From Desulfarculaceae bacterium JdFR-95 (lineage in GTDB: Bacteria > Desulfobacterota > Desulfarculia > Desulfarculales > Desulfarculaceae), in contig MTPE01000314.1 in assembly GCA_002011835.1 (NCBI GenBank), positions 3,961-12,174 of the forward strand: DNA of 8,214 nucleotides. The letters run 5' to 3'. This document shows, one piece after another, positions 4,379 to 8,214 of the stretch. Both the position numbers and the translations under genes were made by a program. Every line of letters starts with the position of its first letter. Position 1 is the stretch's first letter. The notes beneath the pieces are model-generated. The model had not been told where the DNA came from. It saw only the letters and a list, made by a program, of their open reading frames with translations, and did no database searches.

Positions 4379-5836
4379 ATGCAGGTTATGTTCCTCTCGC
4401 CGGAGGTGTGGCCCTTCCACCGTGTGGGGGGCCTGGCGGAGGTGGCCCACGACCTGCCCCTGGCCCTGGGGGCCCGCGGCCACCGCGTGGAGGTGGTCAC
4501 GCCCAAGGTCAAGCTCCCCCCGGAGCTGGAGGAGACCCTGGAGACCGTGCCCGTCACCCTGGAGGTGCCGGTATCCTGGCGCCGCCACCAGGCCAAGGTC
4601 CAGCGCCACCGCCTGGGCCCGGGGGTCACGGTCTGGTTCATCAACCACGACCACCTGTTCGACCGCGAGGGCCTCTACGGCAACGCCTATGGCGACTACG
4701 AGGACAACTGCGAGCGTTTCATCTTCTACAGCCGCGCCGCCCTGGAGCTGGCCTTGGCCCTGGACTGGCGGCCCCAGGTGGTCCAGGCCAACGACTGGAC
4801 CGTGGGTCTGGTGCCCCTGTACCTCAAGTCCCTGTATGCCTCCCACCCCCAACTGGGGACCAGCGCCAGCGTGATGAGCGTGCACAACCTGGCCAACCAG
4901 GGCGTGTTCTGGCACTACGACATGCCGCTGACCGGCCTGGGCTGGGAGCACTTCCACCCCGAGGGCATCGAGTTCTACGGCAAGATCAACTTCCTCAAGG
5001 CCGGCCTGATCTTCTCCGAGCTGATCACCACGGTCAGCCACTCCTACGCCCAGGAGATACTCGCCCCGCAGATGGGCTGCGGCCTGGAAGGAGTGCTGGC
5101 CGCGCGCCGTGAGCGCCTGGTGGCGGTACTCAACGGCGTGGACTACCAAACCTGGGACCCGGCCACCGACCCCCACCTGGCCGCCAACTACAGCGCCGCC
5201 GACCTGGCCCCCCGCCGCCTCTGCCGGGCCGAGCTGCGCCAAGCCCTGGGCCTGGGCCAGGACACCGGTCGTCCCCTGGCCGCTTTCGTGGGGCGGCTGC
5301 TGGACCGCCGGGGCATGGACATCCTGGCCCCGGCCGTGGAGCGCATCCTGGACATGGGTCTGGAACTGATATTCATGGGCCAGGGCGAGGACCGCTACCA
5401 CGCCCTGCTCACCGCCCTGGCCCGCAAACGCCCCGGAGAGCTGGCCGTGCACATCGGCTTCGACAACGCCCTGGCCCACAAGATCATGGCCGGGGCCGAC
5501 CTGTTGCTCATGCCCAGCCGCTTCGAGCCCTGCGGCCTGCACCAGATGCAGGCCATGCGCTACGGCTGCATCCCCGTGGTCCGCGCCACCGGAGGGCTCA
5601 AAGACACGGTGGAGGACCACCAACCCCAGCGTCCCGGCGTGGGGTTCGTGTTCGAGCCCTACTCCTCCGAGGCGCTGCTGGGAGCCCTGCGCCGGGCCGT
5701 GGCCACCTATGGCCAGCCCCAACAGTGGCAGGGGCTGATGACCCGGGCCATGGCCAAGGACTTCTCGTGGGACAGCGCCGCCCCCCGCTACGAACAGATC
5801 TACCAGCGGGCAGTGGCCCTACGTCAGGAGAGCTAA
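4379..5836 (+). CDS. glgA: Glycogen (starch) synthase, GT5 family
   Basis: A 485-residue glycosyltransferase that extends alpha-1,4-glucan from a nucleotide-activated glucose, ADP-glucose in most bacteria; it acts in the cytoplasm in glycogen synthesis. Family signatures run the whole length: MQVMFLSPEVWPF then RVGGLAEV (15-22), VVQANDWTVGL (134-143), VMSVHNLANQGVF (165-177), NFLKAGLIFSELITTVS (204-220), AVLNGVDYQTWDPATDPHL (249-267), FVGRLLDRRGMDIL (303-315), HIGFDNALAHKIMAGADLL (358-376), PSRFEPCGL (379-387) with the conserved Glu383, and ATGGLKDTVED (403-413). The length matches the usual 475-490. The start was chosen because MQV aligns with E. coli GlgA and puts the glycine loop at the same number; the upstream open frame is unlike protein, and a G-rich site lies 8 nt before the ATG. 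Several conserved positions differ by my recall of E. coli numbering: Lys15 is Arg, Asp21 is Glu, His161 is Asn138 and Lys305 is Arg311. The sugar-nucleotide preference is therefore uncertain. Confidence 0.93.
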   Translation: MQVMFLSPEVWPFHRVGGLAEVAHDLPLALGARGHRVEVVTPKVKLPPELEETLETVPVTLEVPVSWRRHQAKVQRHRLGPGVTVWFINHDHLFDREGLYGNAYGDYEDNCERFIFYSRAALELALALDWRPQVVQANDWTVGLVPLYLKSLYASHPQLGTSASVMSVHNLANQGVFWHYDMPLTGLGWEHFHPEGIEFYGKINFLKAGLIFSELITTVSHSYAQEILAPQMGCGLEGVLAARRERLVAVLNGVDYQTWDPATDPHLAANYSAADLAPRRLCRAELRQALGLGQDTGRPLAAFVGRLLDRRGMDILAPAVERILDMGLELIFMGQGEDRYHALLTALARKRPGELAVHIGFDNALAHKIMAGADLLLMPSRFEPCGLHQMQAMRYGCIPVVRATGGLKDTVEDHQPQRPGVGFVFEPYSSEALLGALRRAVATYGQPQQWQGLMTRAMAKDFSWDSAAPRYEQIYQRAVALRQES

Positions 5837-5840
5837 CCCC

Positions 5841-8192
5841 ATGGACCGCGACCGGCAGTTCCAGACCTTGGCCCAGGTGGTGGAGATCGCCAACACCTCG
5901 GTGGACGTGGGAGAACGCCTGGAGTCCATCCTGCGGGTGGTGAGCGAGCGGCTGGGTGCGCGCCTGGCCGTCCTGTTCATGCAGGAACACCGCAAGAGCC
6001 GCCTGGTCCGCGCCCACCTCTGGCCCCCGAACGCCCTGCAAGGTGAGCCGGTAGGGGTGGAGTTCGGCCGCTGCGCCGTGGGCAAGGTGGCCTTCCGCCG
6101 CGAACCCCTGGTCATCTCCTCCGTCACCCCGGACCGCGACCCCACCCTGGACCACATCGCAAACCCCGGCGAAGGCGTGGCCCTGTTCCCGGTCATGGAC
6201 GACAACCGCCTCTACGCCGTGCTGGCCCTGGTATTCCCCGCCTTCTCCGGCCTGGAGCCGGACGACATGGTGCTCATGCAGATGGTGGCCCGCGAAATGG
6301 CCGGCGCCATACGCAACTTCCGCCTCTACCTCGAGGCCAAGAAGCGCATCACCGAGCTAAACGTGCTCTCCGACCTGGGACGCACCGCGGTCTCTACCAT
6401 CGACGTGGAACCACTGCTGGAGAACGTGGCCAGCATCTGCGCCAAGCTCCTGGGTGCCCGCGGCGGGGTGGTGGAGGTCTCCAGCGGCAACGGCCAACCC
6501 CAGGTGCTCCGCGCCACCTACGGCCGCGTGCCCACCGTCTGCCTGGGCAACAAACGCTGCCAAGACTTCTGCACCGTACAGGAGACCCGCATCAGCAACC
6601 TGCCCGTGCGCACCTGCCACCCGCCCAAGGGCGAACTGGGCTTCTCCCAGGGCATGTGCGTGGCCCTGACCTTCAAGGGACCCTACCGCGGACACCTCTG
6701 CGTCTACGACAAGGTGGTCAGCGAACCCGGCGCCCGAACCGGCTTCACCGCCGACGACCAGGACCTCATGGCCTCCATGTCCTCCATGGTCTCCGCCGCC
6801 CTGGAAAACGCCCTCACCTTCCAGCGCGTGGAGGAGCTGGCCCAGCGTAACGAGGAGATGGTCGGTGCTCTGGCCACCCTGTTCGAGATCAGTACCGTGC
6901 TCATGACCACGGTGGACTTCGACCAGACCGTCCAGATCATCCTCCAGGCCGTGATCCACCCCGCCGGCCTGGACCACGACCGCGTGCTGCTCTTCCTCCT
7001 GGACGAACACGACCACGTGCTGCGCCCCGTGGCCGACCTGGCCAAACCACCCCAGGCCACCCATACCCACGAGCTGGTGCAGACCCTCAGCGAGATCAAG
7101 GACGGCGCCGGCCCGGGACTCTCCCTGGCACCCGACCTGGTGGGACTGAAGATCGCCCTGGACCCCAACCAGAGCGTCCTGGCCCAGACCGTACTGGAAC
7201 GCCGCGCCATACGCGTCAACCAACCCGAACAACACCCCCAGGTCAGCAAACAGTTCCTCGCCGCCACCGGCCCCCACCCCTTCGTCAGCGTACCCATGTT
7301 CGCCAAGGGCAAGACCGTGGGCGCCCTGGTGGTCAACAACCAGCTCAGCCAACGGCCCTTCAGCGACCGCGACATGAAACTGCTGGCCATGCTGGCCAAC
7401 CTGGGCGGCCTGGCGGTGGAGAACAGCCGCCTCTACCAACGCCTGGAATACGCCAACCGCGAACTGGCCCAGATGCGAAACCGCCTGCTGGAGGCCGACA
7501 AACTGGCTGCCCTGGGCGAGGTGGCCGCCGGCGTGGCCCACGAGATCAGAAACCCCCTGGTCTCCATCGGCGGCTTCACCCGCCGTATCCGCAAGAAAGT
7601 GGGCAAAGACTCCGCCATCACCCGCTACCTGGACGTGATCATCGACGAGGTCAACCGTCTGGAACGCACCCTCAACGAGATGCTGGACTTCTCCACCGAC
7701 ACCGGAGGCAACTTCGACGAACAGGCCCTCAGCGACATCATGGACCACGCCCTGGAGCTCTTGTCCCGCGAGCTGGAAGAACACCACATCCAGGTGGTGC
7801 GCGACTACGCCCCCGAGCTGCCCAAGGTCTTCTGCGACGAACGCCAGATCAAACACGTGTTCCTCAACCTCTACCTCAACGCCATCCAGGCCATGGGCCG
7901 CGGCGGCGGCAGACTGACCCTGCGTTCCTACCTGGTCACCCGCGAGGGCAAACAATTCGTGGCCGGAGAGGTCTCCGACACCGGCGGCGGCATACCCCTG
8001 GAGGTGATCCACAAGATCTTCAACCCCTTCTTCACCACCAAGGACGAAGGCAGCGGCCTGGGCCTGTCCATCGTGCACAAGATCGTCACCCGCCACTTCG
8101 GACAGGTGGAGGTTCACAACCGCGAGGGCGAAGGCGCCTCCTTCCTGGTCACCCTGCCCGCGGCCGAGGAAGGCCGCGCCTACCTGAAATAG
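5841..8192 (+). CDS. Cytoplasmic triple-GAF sensor histidine kinase
   Basis: A 783-residue soluble kinase starting 4 bp after the glgA stop, with AGGAG (5826-5830) inside the end of glgA and 10 nt before the ATG. No membrane segment is seen. Three GAF-type sensor domains follow each other: about 18-168, 180-330 and 345-535. They are joined by helices (for example YLEAKKRITELNVLSDLG and VEELAQRNEEMVGALATLFE). A coiled coil (535-560) leads into the acceptor helix GVAHEIRNPLVSIGGF with H567. The ATPase domain (about 670-775) has N-box HVFLNLYLNAIQAM (N680), G1 SDTGGGIP (D713), F-box IFNPFFTTKDEGSG and G2 SGLGLSIVHKI, so it should be fully active. GAF2 is cysteine-rich: C234, C240, C244, C259, C273 and C287, which is uncommon for a GAF domain and suggests metal, iron-sulfur, haem or thiol chemistry. 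Being coupled to glgA, it may respond to metabolic or redox state. Its regulator is not in the window; the stop is 22 bp from the end. Confidence 0.93.
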   Translation: MDRDRQFQTLAQVVEIANTSVDVGERLESILRVVSERLGARLAVLFMQEHRKSRLVRAHLWPPNALQGEPVGVEFGRCAVGKVAFRREPLVISSVTPDRDPTLDHIANPGEGVALFPVMDDNRLYAVLALVFPAFSGLEPDDMVLMQMVAREMAGAIRNFRLYLEAKKRITELNVLSDLGRTAVSTIDVEPLLENVASICAKLLGARGGVVEVSSGNGQPQVLRATYGRVPTVCLGNKRCQDFCTVQETRISNLPVRTCHPPKGELGFSQGMCVALTFKGPYRGHLCVYDKVVSEPGARTGFTADDQDLMASMSSMVSAALENALTFQRVEELAQRNEEMVGALATLFEISTVLMTTVDFDQTVQIILQAVIHPAGLDHDRVLLFLLDEHDHVLRPVADLAKPPQATHTHELVQTLSEIKDGAGPGLSLAPDLVGLKIALDPNQSVLAQTVLERRAIRVNQPEQHPQVSKQFLAATGPHPFVSVPMFAKGKTVGALVVNNQLSQRPFSDRDMKLLAMLANLGGLAVENSRLYQRLEYANRELAQMRNRLLEADKLAALGEVAAGVAHEIRNPLVSIGGFTRRIRKKVGKDSAITRYLDVIIDEVNRLERTLNEMLDFSTDTGGNFDEQALSDIMDHALELLSRELEEHHIQVVRDYAPELPKVFCDERQIKHVFLNLYLNAIQAMGRGGGRLTLRSYLVTREGKQFVAGEVSDTGGGIPLEVIHKIFNPFFTTKDEGSGLGLSIVHKIVTRHFGQVEVHNREGEGASFLVTLPAAEEGRAYLK

Positions 8193-8214
8193 CCGCCCCC
8201 GCCCGCCCCACCCC

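Noticed and set aside
4157..5722. Long minus-strand open frame opposite glgA
   Set aside because: Antisense shadow of a clear GT5 enzyme; its composition is Gly/Val/Gln/His-rich and shows no domain.
6357..8117. Long minus-strand open frame (586 codons) opposite the triple-GAF kinase
   Set aside because: Antisense shadow with the same Gly/Val/His/Gln bias; no start context or family signature.

Overview
The window is very GC-rich and gene-dense, with strong G/C preference at third codon positions, short Shine-Dalgarno-led gene junctions and many large sensor kinases. This fits a high-GC Gram-negative bacterium. The style of the kinases beside a GT5 glycogen synthase suggests a deltaproteobacterium (Desulfobacterota), but that placement is an impression from protein style and not a proof. 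I see no rRNA, tRNA, CRISPR array, transposase or phage gene.

Layout. The left half is read on the minus strand. Going in the direction of transcription, a divergent promoter region (4125-4378) is followed by a membrane PAS histidine kinase (2697-4124). Its stop overlaps the start of a single-domain response regulator (2296-2700). Then comes a 493-bp gap (1803-2295) full of inverted repeats. After it lies a soluble PAS-like histidine kinase (753-1802), overlapping by 8 bp a membrane-anchored, Cache-like sensor gene (1-760) that runs off the window. The right half is read on the plus strand: a glycogen synthase, glgA (4379-5836), and after 4 bp a 783-residue triple-GAF histidine kinase (5841-8192).

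How the parts may work together. The window holds three complete histidine kinases, one receiver-only regulator and part of a fourth sensor. The membrane kinase and the receiver are almost certainly a cognate pair with translational coupling. The receiver has no output domain, so it must act by protein contact or as a phosphorelay step. The soluble kinase and the partial Cache protein form a second unit. The triple-GAF kinase is translationally linked to glycogen synthase, which suggests that carbon storage is tied to a cytoplasmic signal. Its second GAF domain carries an unusual group of cysteines.

The least explained part is 1803-2295. A perfect 13-bp stem followed by six T residues looks like a strong plus-strand intrinsic terminator, yet no conventional plus-strand gene precedes it. 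The only candidate is a 68-codon ORF (1801-2007) with a signal-peptide-like start, ending 2 bp before the hairpin. This could be a small secreted peptide gene, or the terminator of an antisense or small RNA, or chance.
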